A DNA stretch of 39,615 bases from CAZZBK01 sp964652155 (GCA_964652155.1 CAZZBK010000037.1:1-39615), one strand, 5' to 3'; shown: positions 25,639 through 35,082, counted from the first letter of the stretch. Program-made: numbers and translations. The notes: a model not told the origin generated them from the sequence alone.

Positions 25639-26007
25639 CTAAACCACTTCCGCGGCCAAGCTGACGATCTTCATAAAGTTCTTTTCACGCAACTCGCGAG
25701 CCACCGCGCCGAAAATACGCGTGCCGCGGGGGTTCTCGTCGTTATCGATCAACACCAACGCGTTGGAGTCAAAGCGAACGTAGCTGCCGTCGGTGCGGCG
25801 CGTCGGCTGCTTGCATCGGACCACCACCCCCTTGACCACGGCGCCCTTCTTCATGTCGGTGCCGGCGACCACGCTCTTAACGCAAGCGACCACAATGTCG
25901 CCCAGCCCGGCATAACGCCGACGCGTGCCCCCCAACACCTTGATGCACATGACTTCCTTGGCACCGGTGTTGTCGGCCACGGTCATTCGTGTCTGCATCT
26001 GAATCAT
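25639..26007 (-). CDS. rplN: 50S ribosomal protein L14
   Basis: L14 contacts the 30S subunit through bridges B5/B8. The 122-residue protein matches the family from MIQMQTRMTVADNTGAKEV through GGTRRRYAGLGDIV to REKNFMKIVSLAAEVV. Its length is standard. It begins the spc part of the cluster; the 115-bp spacer upstream (26008-26122) has a small GTCGC/GCGAC stem but no clear promoter. Confidence 0.97.
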   Translation of the reverse strand: MIQMQTRMTVADNTGAKEVMCIKVLGGTRRRYAGLGDIVVACVKSVVAGTDMKKGAVVKGVVVRCKQPTRRTDGSYVRFDSNALVLIDNDENPRGTRIFGAVARELREKNFMKIVSLAAEVV

Positions 26008-26122
26008 GATTCATCCATCTCACTTCTGGCCGTCGCTTGCTGGCGACCACCGCTAACACACCTGAATACTCGTTTGCGATTCCGCTCGCGTTTATTGTCT
26101 TGCTGCTTAGCTGCCGATCGTT

Positions 26123-26431
26123 TTAGCTACTGGTCGTCTGGGCCTTGGCGGCCCGGTCGGCGGCGCGCATCGCGCCGATGTCCACCAGCGTGCTCTTCTG
26201 GACCACGCGGACCAGTTCCCAACGCTTGAGCCGCGACTTGGGCGGGCACTCGCGAATCTCGACCGTGTCTCCCACGTGCGACTCGTCGTGCTCGTCATGC
26301 ACGTGGCAAATCGTCTTGCGGCGCAGGTACTTGCCATACTTCGGATGCTTGATGAACCGCGGCAGCTCGACCCGGCGGCTCTTCTTCATCTTGTCGGTCT
26401 TGACGACGCCGATCACGATACGCTTGGGCAT
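26123..26431 (-). CDS. rpsQ: 30S ribosomal protein S17
   Basis: S17 is a primary 16S rRNA binder with an OB fold. The 102-residue product has GVVKTDKMKKSRRVELPRFIKHPKYGKYLRRKT, then HDEHDESHVGDTVEIRECPP, which is the family signature, and a C-terminal extension ending KAQTTSS. It is slightly longer than the usual 85 residues. It follows rpmC by 13 bp. Confidence 0.96.
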   Translation of the reverse strand: MPKRIVIGVVKTDKMKKSRRVELPRFIKHPKYGKYLRRKTICHVHDEHDESHVGDTVEIRECPPKSRLKRWELVRVVQKSTLVDIGAMRAADRAAKAQTTSS

Positions 26432-26444
26432 GGAACGCTGATCC

Positions 26445-26651
26445 TTACACTTTTGACTTGGCTAGGGAACGCTGCGACTGAACCGTCTTGACCCGGGCAA
26501 TCAGGCGACGCTGCTTTTGCAGCTCGCTGGGGGTCTCAAGACGCTCGGTCTGAGCCTTGATCCGGAGCTTGAACAACATATCGGTCGCTTCGTTCAGCGT
26601 GAGCGTCAGTTGCTCGTCGCTCATCTCACGCAGTTCAGCGGCTTTGGTCAT
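26445..26651 (-). CDS. rpmC: 50S ribosomal protein L29
   Basis: L29 is a two-helix protein at the exit tunnel rim, near the docking site of trigger factor and SRP. The 68-residue product begins MTKAAELREMSDEQL and contains LFKLRIKAQTERLETPS and RRLIARVKTVQSQR, as expected. It lies between rplP and rpsQ in the standard S10 order. Confidence 0.96.
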   Translation of the reverse strand: MTKAAELREMSDEQLTLTLNEATDMLFKLRIKAQTERLETPSELQKQRRLIARVKTVQSQRSLAKSKV

Positions 26652-26714
26652 GACTCGATCTCTACTGGTTTCCGCACAAAACGCAATCCATCCAACTCGA
26701 CGCCCAATAACAGC

Positions 26715-27131
26715 CTACATTGGCCGACGGCGAACAAAACGCACGCGCAGGGGCATCTTGTGCGCCAACCGACGCAGGCACATCTTGGCCGCCGCTTCCG
26801 TCACCCCGCCCACCTCGAACAAAACCTGGCCGGGTTTGACGACCGCGGCCCAGTAGTCCGGTTCACCCTTGCCGGAGCCCATGCGGACTTCCAATGGCTT
26901 GGATGAAATTGGCTTGGTGGGGAAAATGCGAATATACAATTTGCCTTCGGTGCGCAGGTACTGCTGGGCGCTAATACGACCGGCTTCGATCGTCTGAGCG
27001 CTGATCCAACCACCTTGCACGGTCTGCAAACCGAAATCACCGTAAGAGACGCGGTTACCGCGAGTCGCGTTACCTTTTATACGTCCTCTTTGGCTTTTTC
27101 GGTACTTCACCCGCTTGGGCATCAGCGCCAT
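26715..27131 (-). CDS. rplP: 50S ribosomal protein L16
   Basis: L16 shapes the A-site region of the 50S subunit. The 138-residue protein starts MALMPKRVKYRKSQRGRIKG and contains GGWISAQTIEAGRISAQ, with VRMGSGKGEPDYWAAVVKPG, all hallmark stretches. The ATG at 27131 has GAGG nine bases upstream. This start lies inside rpsC: the two genes share 62 bp in different frames, and both translations there are family-like, so the overlap is real. Confidence 0.97.
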   Translation of the reverse strand: MALMPKRVKYRKSQRGRIKGNATRGNRVSYGDFGLQTVQGGWISAQTIEAGRISAQQYLRTEGKLYIRIFPTKPISSKPLEVRMGSGKGEPDYWAAVVKPGQVLFEVGGVTEAAAKMCLRRLAHKMPLRVRFVRRRPM

Positions 27132-27771
27132 GATTGCCGTCCTCGTACATACCTCGATAAATCCACACTTGAACGCCAAGGTTTCCTTGGGCCGTCGAGG
27201 CCTCAGTGAAACCGTAGTCAACGTCGGCTCGCAACGTCGACAAAGGAATCGATCCGGAGTTGGCCTTCTCGCAGCGCGACATTTCCGCGCCACCCAGTCG
27301 GCCCGACAACTGAATCTTGATTCCCTTTGCTCCCGCCTCCATCGTCTGCTCCAGCGACCGCTTCATTGCCCGACGGAAGCTGGCCCGCTTGGCCAACTGC
27401 TCGGCAATGTCCTCGGCCACCAACTGCGCCGACAACTCGGGACGAGACAATTCTTCGATCTTGATGTTGATCCGCCGACCGGTCAGTTCTTGCAACTCGG
27501 CTTGCAGCCGGTCGACTCCCTGGCCTTTACGGCCGATGATCAGGCCCGGTCGGGCCGTAAACAACACCACCTTCACTTCGTCGCGTGTCCGTTCGATCTC
27601 GATCTTCGGGATCCCGGCGCGGCGATAGTCTTCCTTGTCCTTCACAAACTTGCGAATCTTGAAGTCCTCGACCAGCAGGTCACTGAACTCATGCTTCGAG
27701 GCGAACCACTTGCTCTTCCACGGGATCATGATGCCGGTGCGAAAAGCGATGGGGTTGACTTTTTGGCCCAT
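27070..27771 (-). CDS. rpsC: 30S ribosomal protein S3
   Basis: S3 forms part of the mRNA entry site and has helicase activity there. The 233-residue product starts MGQKVNPIAFRTGIM and has the KH domain PGLIIGRKGQGVDRLQ, then QLSGRLGGAEMSR and VWIYRG. Its C-terminal 20 residues (to PKKPKRTYKR) are encoded within the start of rplP. The ATG at 27771 is family-like; the frame extension to 27864 is not. Confidence 0.97.
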   Translation of the reverse strand: MGQKVNPIAFRTGIMIPWKSKWFASKHEFSDLLVEDFKIRKFVKDKEDYRRAGIPKIEIERTRDEVKVVLFTARPGLIIGRKGQGVDRLQAELQELTGRRINIKIEELSRPELSAQLVAEDIAEQLAKRASFRRAMKRSLEQTMEAGAKGIKIQLSGRLGGAEMSRCEKANSGSIPLSTLRADVDYGFTEASTAQGNLGVQVWIYRGMYEDGNHGADAQAGEVPKKPKRTYKR

Positions 27772-27826
27772 AGTACAGAGGTCTCGTCGGGGACTGTGGT
27801 CGGTTCTTGGGTACGTGGGGGATGGA

Positions 27827-28201
27827 TTATTCTTCGTCGAGCGTCTCTTCAACGCCGTGGACATGTTCGCGCGGGCTATCGACCGACACGTGAATGTGCG
27901 AAGTCCGCTTCAGGATCATAAACGCCTGGCCTCGCGACCGCGGCTGGATCCGCTTGAACATCGGACCACCATCGACCCGGGCCTCGACCACGCGCAAGTT
28001 GCGCAGGTCGCGAGCGCGTCGGTCTTCGGCGTTGGCCAAGGCGCTCTTGAGCACCTTCTCCAACAACCGCGCGCCGCGCTGGGTTTGGTAGCGTAAAATA
28101 TTCAATGCCTCGTCCGCCTTCTTGCCTCGGATCAAATCGGCTATCGCACGCACCTTGCGGGCGCTGATCCGGACGTGGCGATGAACGGCATGGTATGCCA
28201 T
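27827..28201 (-). CDS. rplV: 50S ribosomal protein L22
   Basis: L22 lines the peptide exit tunnel with its long hairpin loop. The 124-residue product has YHAVHRHVRISARKVRAIAD, LLEKVLKSALANAE and a hairpin region PRSRGQAFMILKRTSHI, all typical. The acidic tail EHVHGVEETLDEE is somewhat extended. The ATG at 28201 is preferred over a GTG three codons upstream. Confidence 0.96.
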   Translation of the reverse strand: MAYHAVHRHVRISARKVRAIADLIRGKKADEALNILRYQTQRGARLLEKVLKSALANAEDRRARDLRNLRVVEARVDGGPMFKRIQPRSRGQAFMILKRTSHIHVSVDSPREHVHGVEETLDEE

Positions 28202-28225
28202 GAAAAACACCTATCGCTGATTGCT

Positions 28226-28510
28226 CTACTTACCGGGACCCGATTCCTTCTTGGTGCCGCCGTGACCACGGAAAGTCCGCGTCGGCGAAAACTCACCAAG
28301 CTTGTGGCCCACCATATCTTCCGTCACAAACACCTTAATATGCGCTTTGCCGTTGTGAACCATGAACGTGTGGCCCACAAACTCCGGCACAATCGTGCAG
28401 CGGCGCGACCACGTCTTCAGCGGCGCCTTTTGTCCCGAGTCGTTCAATTGCTCCACGCGGTGGAACAACCGAGGATCGACAAAAGGCCCTTTTTTAAGTG
28501 AACGTCCCAT
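28226..28510 (-). CDS. rpsS: 30S ribosomal protein S19
   Basis: S19 sits in the 30S head near the A and P sites. The 94-residue protein matches the family throughout: MGRSLKKGPFVDPRL, WSRRCTIVPEFVGHTFMVHN and HKLGEFSPTRTFRGHGG. Length and position between rplB and rplV are standard. Confidence 0.97.
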   Translation of the reverse strand: MGRSLKKGPFVDPRLFHRVEQLNDSGQKAPLKTWSRRCTIVPEFVGHTFMVHNGKAHIKVFVTEDMVGHKLGEFSPTRTFRGHGGTKKESGPGK

Positions 28511-28594
28511 GACCTACGGCTCTCTATGACTCAAAATGCGATTACTGACAGGCGCAAAACTTAAACACCTTCGCAAGACTCGACCACCTGGATA

Positions 28595-29452
28595 CTAGAC
28601 CAATGTCACCTGACCATAACGACGACTCTTGCGACGACGCACGATCGACGAACTCGAAGGCTTACGCGACTTGCGGGTACGACCACCCTTGGCCAACTTG
28701 CCGGTCGGACTCACCGGGTGACGACCACCCTTCGTGCGGCCTTCACCACCACCGTGCGGATGGTCGATCGGATTCATCGCCGTGCCGCGAACGTGCGGGC
28801 GACGACCCAGCCAACGCTTGCGGCCGGCCTTGCCGAGCGTCACGTTCATGTCGTCCTTGTTGCTGAGCGAGCCAATCGTGGCTCGACAAGCCGAAGGAAC
28901 ACGACGAATTTCGCCGCTAGGCAACGTAATCTGAGCCCAATCGGCATCGCGCGCCGCCAGGGTCGCACTGACACCGGCCGCGCGACACAGCTTGCCGCCG
29001 CGACCCGGCTGCATCTCAATGTTGTGAATTTCCATACCCAACGGAATGTTCTTAAGCGGCAGGCAATTGCCCACGCTCGGTGGAGCGTCCGGGCCGCTAA
29101 TGACCTGAGCACCCGCCTCAAGCCCCTCCGGCGCCAAAATGTAACGCTTGTCGCCGTCGACGTAGAATAACAGCGCGATGCGGGCATTGCGGTTGGGGTC
29201 ATACTGAATCGAGTCGACCCGCGCCGGGACGCCGTCCTTCGCGCGGCGGAAGTCCACCAAGCGATAGGCTTGACGGTGACCTCCACCACGAAAACGGACC
29301 GTAGTCACGCCTTGGTTATTGCGGCCACCCTTGCGTTTCTTGGGGACCAATAGCTTCTTCTCGGGCTTGGCGCCGGGCGTCAATTCCAGGAAATCGCTGA
29401 CGCTCGCGCCGCGGCGACCCGCTGTGACCGGTTTGTAACGACGAATACCCAT
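28595..29452 (-). CDS. rplB: 50S ribosomal protein L2
   Basis: L2 is needed for subunit association and peptidyl-transferase activity. The 285-residue product starts MGIRRYKPVTAGRRGAS and has the RNA-binding GGRNNQGVTTVRFRGGGHR, the central YILAPEGLEAGAQV, and the C-terminal signature VRGTAMNPIDHPHGGGEGR containing the conserved histidine. Its length is normal. Confidence 0.97.
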   Translation of the reverse strand: MGIRRYKPVTAGRRGASVSDFLELTPGAKPEKKLLVPKKRKGGRNNQGVTTVRFRGGGHRQAYRLVDFRRAKDGVPARVDSIQYDPNRNARIALLFYVDGDKRYILAPEGLEAGAQVISGPDAPPSVGNCLPLKNIPLGMEIHNIEMQPGRGGKLCRAAGVSATLAARDADWAQITLPSGEIRRVPSACRATIGSLSNKDDMNVTLGKAGRKRWLGRRPHVRGTAMNPIDHPHGGGEGRTKGGRHPVSPTGKLAKGGRTRKSRKPSSSSIVRRRKSRRYGQVTLV

Positions 29453-29484
29453 GACTCTATATCCTGTGACTGCCGAAACAGCCT

Positions 29485-29793
29485 TTAGAACAACTCGATG
29501 CGGTGCTCACTGTGCAGCGTGACGATCGCCTTCTTCCAATCGCGCGTCTGACCACTACGGAAACGGCTGCGACGCGGCTTACCCTTGCGATTGATGGTTC
29601 GCACCGCCTCGACCTTAACGTTGAACAAATGCTCGACCGCGTTGCGAATATCAAGCTTGGTGGCCAAGCGATTCACCTCGAACGCATACGCATTGTGCCG
29701 GGTCGAACGATGCACCCCCTTTTCCGTCACCAACGGACGGACAATCACCTGATGGGGTAGCAGTTCGTGACCACGGGATAAAACTTCCGACAT
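29485..29793 (-). CDS. rplW: 50S ribosomal protein L23
   Basis: L23 is the tunnel-exit docking site for trigger factor and SRP. The 102-residue protein has VIVRPLVTEKGVHRSTRHNAYAF and VEHLFNVKVEAVRTINRKGKP, as in the family. A short N-terminal addition (MSEVLSRGHELLPHQ) precedes the core. Its start lies 7 bp after the rplD stop, so the genes are tightly coupled. Confidence 0.96.
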   Translation of the reverse strand: MSEVLSRGHELLPHQVIVRPLVTEKGVHRSTRHNAYAFEVNRLATKLDIRNAVEHLFNVKVEAVRTINRKGKPRRSRFRSGQTRDWKKAIVTLHSEHRIELF

Positions 29794-29800
29794 AACTCAC

Positions 29801-30436
29801 CTATTTCGCCTGAGCGTTTTGCTTAATCACATCGAGCGCCGCCTTGGTCACCAACAACTTGCTCGGACGCAAGATGCTGAGCGCGTTTAATTGCGAGACC
29901 GGCGAGACCTCGACCCGCTCGATATTCCGAGCACTCTTGTACACACCCGGATCGTGCGCCGCGGTGGTCACCAGCAGGCTGGCACGATCGATCTTGAGCG
30001 ACTTGAGAATCGCCGCGAATTCCTTCGTTTTCGGCGCGGCGAACGACAACTCGTCGATGACCACAACCTCCTGATCGATCAACCGTGAGGCAATGGCCAT
30101 CCGCGTGGCGAGCTGCACGGCCTTGCGCGGCAGGCGGTAACCCCAGTCGCGCGGACGCTTGGCAAAGGTGTGACCGCCACCACGACGCACCGGGCTGCGA
30201 CGCTGACCGGCACGCGCGTTGCCCGTGCCCTTCTGGCGATACATCTTCTTGGTCGTGCCGGCGCACTCGGCGCGGGTCTTGGTCTTGGCCGTGCCCTGGC
30301 GAGCACTGGTCTGATACATCACGACGACGTCGTGCAGCAACTGCTTATTGATCGTCGCGGCGATCGCGGCCGGGTCGATTTGATACGTCCCGACCTCTTG
30401 GCCCGTGCGATTGTAAACCGGAAGACTTACCATCAT
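29801..30436 (-). CDS. rplD: 50S ribosomal protein L4
   Basis: L4 is an early 23S rRNA binder and, in enterobacteria, represses the S10 operon. The 211-residue protein has the conserved loop GTAKTKTRAECAGTTKKMYR, QKGTGNARAGQRRSPVRRGGG and FAKRPRDWGYRLPRKA, plus VVIDELSFAAPKTKEF near the end. Two adjacent ATG codons (30436 and 30433) follow AGGA; either could be used. Confidence 0.96.
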   Translation of the reverse strand: MMVSLPVYNRTGQEVGTYQIDPAAIAATINKQLLHDVVVMYQTSARQGTAKTKTRAECAGTTKKMYRQKGTGNARAGQRRSPVRRGGGHTFAKRPRDWGYRLPRKAVQLATRMAIASRLIDQEVVVIDELSFAAPKTKEFAAILKSLKIDRASLLVTTAAHDPGVYKSARNIERVEVSPVSQLNALSILRPSKLLVTKAALDVIKQNAQAK

Positions 30437-30476
30437 GAAATTCCTTTGAGGACTGTTCGCTTGGATTGCCGGGAGT

Positions 30477-31166
30477 TTACTTCACCATGCTCGTCGGACG
30501 AACAATCACAAAACCACCGTTGGGGCCGGGCACCGCCCCGCGCACCAACAGCAAGTTATTTTCCGCGTCGACCCGCACCACGCGAACATTTCGCATCGTG
30601 CTGCGCTCATTACCCCAGCGGCCAACCATCTTCTTGCCTTTGAAGACGTGGCCTGGGTAGGTATTGGCGCTGGTGCCACCGCTGTGGCGATGCACCTTCT
30701 TGACACCGTGAGTGGCCCGCTGGCCTTTGAAATTGTGTTGCTTCATCAAGCCGGCGGTGCCGCGCCCCTTGATGGTGCCAATGACGTCGACGCTGACGAC
30801 TTCTTTCATCGCGTCGACGGTGACCGTGCCACCCACGGCGAGATCGCCCGGGGCACCGCGCAGCTCGCGAACAAATCGCTTGGGTTCGCACCCGGCCTTT
30901 TCGACGACCGGACGGCCGAGGGCCGCTTGAGCTTTGGCTCGCTTACTATCGAGCTTGGCGACATGACCACGCACACTGCGAGAAGCTTTTTCACGAGGCC
31001 GGTCGACAAAACCAAGCTGAACCGCCTCGTATCCGTCGCGCTCCATGGTCCGCAACTGGAGCACATGACACGGACCGGCCTGAATGACCGTCACGGGCAC
31101 TACGGTGCCGTTTTCCAAAAACAATTGTGTCATCCCGACCTTGCGGCCGAGTATTCCGAGTGCCAT
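30477..31166 (-). CDS. rplC: 50S ribosomal protein L3
   Basis: L3 starts 50S assembly and reaches the peptidyl-transferase centre. The 229-residue product starts MALGILGRKVGMTQLF and carries the signature FKGQRATHGVKKVHRHSGGTSANTYPG in two adjacent pieces, followed by GKKMVGRWGNERSTMRNV. It is separated from rpsJ by a 135-bp leader that holds two hairpins (31194-31233 and 31274-31301), which suggests separate control of rplC and downstream genes. Confidence 0.97.
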   Translation of the reverse strand: MALGILGRKVGMTQLFLENGTVVPVTVIQAGPCHVLQLRTMERDGYEAVQLGFVDRPREKASRSVRGHVAKLDSKRAKAQAALGRPVVEKAGCEPKRFVRELRGAPGDLAVGGTVTVDAMKEVVSVDVIGTIKGRGTAGLMKQHNFKGQRATHGVKKVHRHSGGTSANTYPGHVFKGKKMVGRWGNERSTMRNVRVVRVDAENNLLLVRGAVPGPNGGFVIVRPTSMVK

Positions 31167-31193
31167 CGCTGTGTGCCTTATGGTTGTCGCCTG

Positions 31194-31233
31194 TCGGGAT
31201 CAAGCAGACCGCGGGGGGCTGCTTATTACCCGA
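31194..31233 (-). promoter_or_regulatory. Nested stem-loop in the rplC leader
   Basis: On the minus strand TCGGG pairs with CCCGA as an outer stem, enclosing an inner stem AGCAG/CTGCT with a GC-rich loop. The structure ends about 28 nt before the rplC ATG. The position suits a ribosomal-protein autoregulatory leader or a translation-controlling fold. No match to a known leader family is claimed. Confidence 0.45.
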
Positions 31234-31273
31234 TCAAGCATCCAATGCATGCATAACCTGATCAGGAGGAAAA

Positions 31274-31301
31274 CCGATCTCGGGAGATTCCCGAGATTCG
31301 G
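31274..31301 (-). terminator. Terminator-like hairpin right after rpsJ
   Basis: Directly after the rpsJ stop, on the minus strand, CCGAATCTCGGG pairs with CCCGAGATCGG (11 pairs, one bulged base, 5-base loop), followed by TTTT. This looks like a weak intrinsic terminator or attenuator between rpsJ and rplC. The T-run is short, so partial read-through is expected. Confidence 0.6.
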
Positions 31302-31631
31302 CTAGTGCCTGCTTGATGCTTTAATCTTAATATCCACACCCGCCGGCAAACTGAGCTTGTTCAGAGCTTCGATCGTCTTGGCGGTGCTGCGAACAATGTC
31401 GATCAGCCGCTTGTGCGTGCGAATCTCGAACTGCTGCCGGGCCTTCTTGTCGATGTGGGGGCTCGACAAGACGGTGTAACGCTCGATACGGGTCGGCAAC
31501 GGAATCGGACCATGTACTTCCGAGCCCGTCCGCTTGGCGGTGTCTACGATCTCGGCCGCGCTTTGATCCAGGACGCTATGATCGTAAGCCTCCATCCGGA
31601 TGCGAATCACTTCACTAGTCTGTCCTGACAC
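31302..31631 (-). CDS. rpsJ: 30S ribosomal protein S10
   Basis: S10 is a 30S head protein and, as NusE, part of antitermination complexes. The 109-residue protein contains IRIRMEAYDHSVLDQSA, GPIPLPTRIERYTVL, HIDKKARQQFEIRTHKRLID and the final SLPAGVDIKIK, all characteristic. The start is the GTG at 31631, with GGGAG six bases upstream and a family-like length; the open frame runs further to 31691 but that part is not conserved. It heads the S10 operon, behind the promoter-like site at 31719-31747. Confidence 0.96.
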   Translation of the reverse strand: MSGQTSEVIRIRMEAYDHSVLDQSAAEIVDTAKRTGSEVHGPIPLPTRIERYTVLSSPHIDKKARQQFEIRTHKRLIDIVRSTAKTIEALNKLSLPAGVDIKIKASSRH

Positions 31632-31718
31632 GCGACGCTCCCGAGCTCGAATTTCACCGTGATTCAAACCGTTACGAACACTCCCCAGCAAGCCTAATGG
31701 CCTCCAGGGGAATCGATG

Positions 31719-31747
31719 ATCTTATGAGCACCTCGGGGGTGTGTCAA
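31719..31747 (-). promoter_or_regulatory. Strong sigma70-type promoter of the S10 operon
   Basis: On the minus strand a perfect TTGACA (31742-31747) is separated by 17 bp from TAAGAT (31719-31724). Just upstream of the -35 is an AT-rich tract, TTTTTATTTTTG, like an UP element. It lies in the 187-bp spacer between fusA and rpsJ and would give a leader of about 80 nt. Confidence 0.75.
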
Positions 31748-31818
31748 TCGGGCAAAAATAAAAATCTGACCGTCCAACCGACCCTCCAGGCCGCAAAAAC
31801 ACCGCAGTTTTACCCCCT

Positions 31819-33888
<2,070 letters not shown>

Positions 33889-33891
33889 GGG

Positions 33892-33968
33892 AGGGGCTAG
33901 GGGCTAGAGACTAGGGGCTAGTGAAGGACATTTCTACACTAGTCCCTAGCCGCTAGTCTCTAGCCCCT
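33892..33968. repeat. CTAG heptad inverted repeat
   Basis: The rpsG-fusA spacer is filled by two 32-bp arms (33892-33923 and 33937-33968) in inverted order around a 13-bp loop. Each arm holds four CTAG tetranucleotides spaced exactly 7 bp apart (CTAGnnn). The arms match at 27 of 32 bases, all differences falling in the nnn positions. CTAG is normally rare in bacterial DNA, so eight copies in 77 bp is striking. The arms could form a long hairpin in the transcript between rpsG and fusA. Confidence 0.9.
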
Positions 33969-33974
33969 CTCGGT

Positions 33975-34445
33975 TTACCAGGCGAAGTGCGCGAACGCCT
34001 TATTGGCGTCGGCCATGCGATGCACATTGTCACGCTTGGTGACCGCGGCCCCTTCGCGATTGAAGGCGGCAATGAACTCGTCCGCCAACTTCTGCTCCAT
34101 CGGGCGGCCCTTCTTTTCGCGGGCCGACAACAATATCCAACGGATGGCCAACGACTGCTGGCGATTGCGATTCACCTGCATGGGCACCTGATACGCGGCA
34201 CCGCCCACGCGCTTGCTGCGAACCTCGACCTCGGGCTTCACGTTCTCGACCGCCTGCGTGAACACTTCGATCGGCGGCACGTCCTTGATCTTCTCGCCAA
34301 TGATGTCAAGCGCGTTGTAGAAGATACCCTGGGCAATGCTCTTCTTGCCGTCGTACATCAGACAGTTGATGAACTTCGACGCCAAGATCGAACCGAACTT
34401 CGATTCCGGAACAAGCTTCTCTTTGCTGGCAGTGATATTGCCCAT
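33975..34445 (-). CDS. rpsG: 30S ribosomal protein S7
   Basis: S7 organises the 3' major domain of 16S rRNA and controls the str operon in E. coli. The 156-residue protein starts MGNITASKEKLVPESKFGS and has the signatures LMYDGKKSIAQGIFYNAL, ENVKPEVEVRSKRVGGAAYQVP, and KLADEFIAAFNREGAAVTKRD. Its length is standard. The ATG at 34445 follows a leader made of 7-bp repeats (34453-34480) with no clear Shine-Dalgarno sequence. Confidence 0.97.
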   Translation of the reverse strand: MGNITASKEKLVPESKFGSILASKFINCLMYDGKKSIAQGIFYNALDIIGEKIKDVPPIEVFTQAVENVKPEVEVRSKRVGGAAYQVPMQVNRNRQQSLAIRWILLSAREKKGRPMEQKLADEFIAAFNREGAAVTKRDNVHRMADANKAFAHFAW

Positions 34446-34452
34446 AGTGAAG

Positions 34453-34480
34453 TGCTAAATGCTGAGTGCTAAGTGATGAA
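34453..34480. repeat. Heptanucleotide tandem repeat in the rpsG leader
   Basis: Four consecutive 7-mers read TGCTAAA, TGCTGAG, TGCTAAG, TGATGAA on the plus strand. They lie in the 58-bp spacer between rpsL and rpsG, just upstream of the rpsG ATG. The repeat has diverged slightly from unit to unit. It resembles the short tandemly repeated heptamers (STRR) described in cyanobacteria. It occupies the place where the ribosome site of rpsG should be. Confidence 0.75.
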
Positions 34481-34503
34481 TGAGGGAATGACGCGTGGGC
34501 AAG

Positions 34504-34872
34504 TTAACCCTTCTTGGCGCCGTACAAGCTGCGCGACTGCTTCCGGCCTTCGACGCCGAGCGTATCGAGCGCGCCGCGAACAATGTGATAACGCACACCG
34601 GGCAAGTCGCGAACACGACCGCCGCGGATGAGCACAATCGAGTGCTCTTGCAGGTTGTGCCCTTCGCCCGGAATGTAAACCGTGACTTCCTTGCCGTTGC
34701 TCAACCGCACACGGGCGATCTTACGCAGCGCCGAGTTCGGCTTCTTCGGGGTCATGGTCTTGACCTGCAAGCACACGCCACGCTTTTGCGGGCATTGGTC
34801 AAGCACCGGCGACTTGCTGAACTTGCGCTTGGGGTGCCGGGGCTTGCGTACCAGTTGATTGATCGTCGGCAT
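34504..34872 (-). CDS. rpsL: 30S ribosomal protein S12
   Basis: S12 monitors codon-anticodon pairing at the decoding centre. The 122-residue protein has MPTINQLVRKPR, CPQKRGVC, TPKKPNSALRK with Lys43 as in wild-type E. coli, and GEGHNLQEHSIVLIRGGRV. At the position of E. coli Lys88 it has Arg (codon CGC at 34609-34611, in RVRDLPG), a change known to give streptomycin resistance elsewhere. The start at 34872 gives the family N-terminus. A promoter-like site lies 67 bp upstream. Confidence 0.97.
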   Translation of the reverse strand: MPTINQLVRKPRHPKRKFSKSPVLDQCPQKRGVCLQVKTMTPKKPNSALRKIARVRLSNGKEVTVYIPGEGHNLQEHSIVLIRGGRVRDLPGVRYHIVRGALDTLGVEGRKQSRSLYGAKKG

Positions 34873-34938
34873 AGGGCTACGTGGGCTGAAGTGACGGTGG
34901 CTATGGTGCAATGTCGGTTGATTTATCGAGAACTAGCT

Positions 34939-34966
34939 AATCTATCGGAACCTTGAACGGTGTCAA
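34939..34966 (-). promoter_or_regulatory. Putative promoter upstream of rpsL
   Basis: On the minus strand TTGACA (34961-34966) and TAGATT (34939-34944) are 16 bp apart, in the 210-bp spacer between rpoC and rpsL. The -35 is embedded in an 18-bp inverted repeat, CCTTGA...TCAAGG (34951-34968), which could be an operator or just chance. Confidence 0.5.
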
Positions 34967-35082
34967 GGCAGTCGTAGCGGTCGATCGAAACACTTTTGGC
35001 CCCGGGACTCCTGTGAGCCCGTGAGGCTATAAAGCTTGCCTGATTTTACAGTTCGGTCAAAATTCATTGGCCCTCTGAAGCG

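Noticed and set aside
34981..35040. Intrinsic terminator after rpoC
   Set aside because: A CGGG/CCCG stem exists on the minus strand but no T-run follows it, so termination is not supported.
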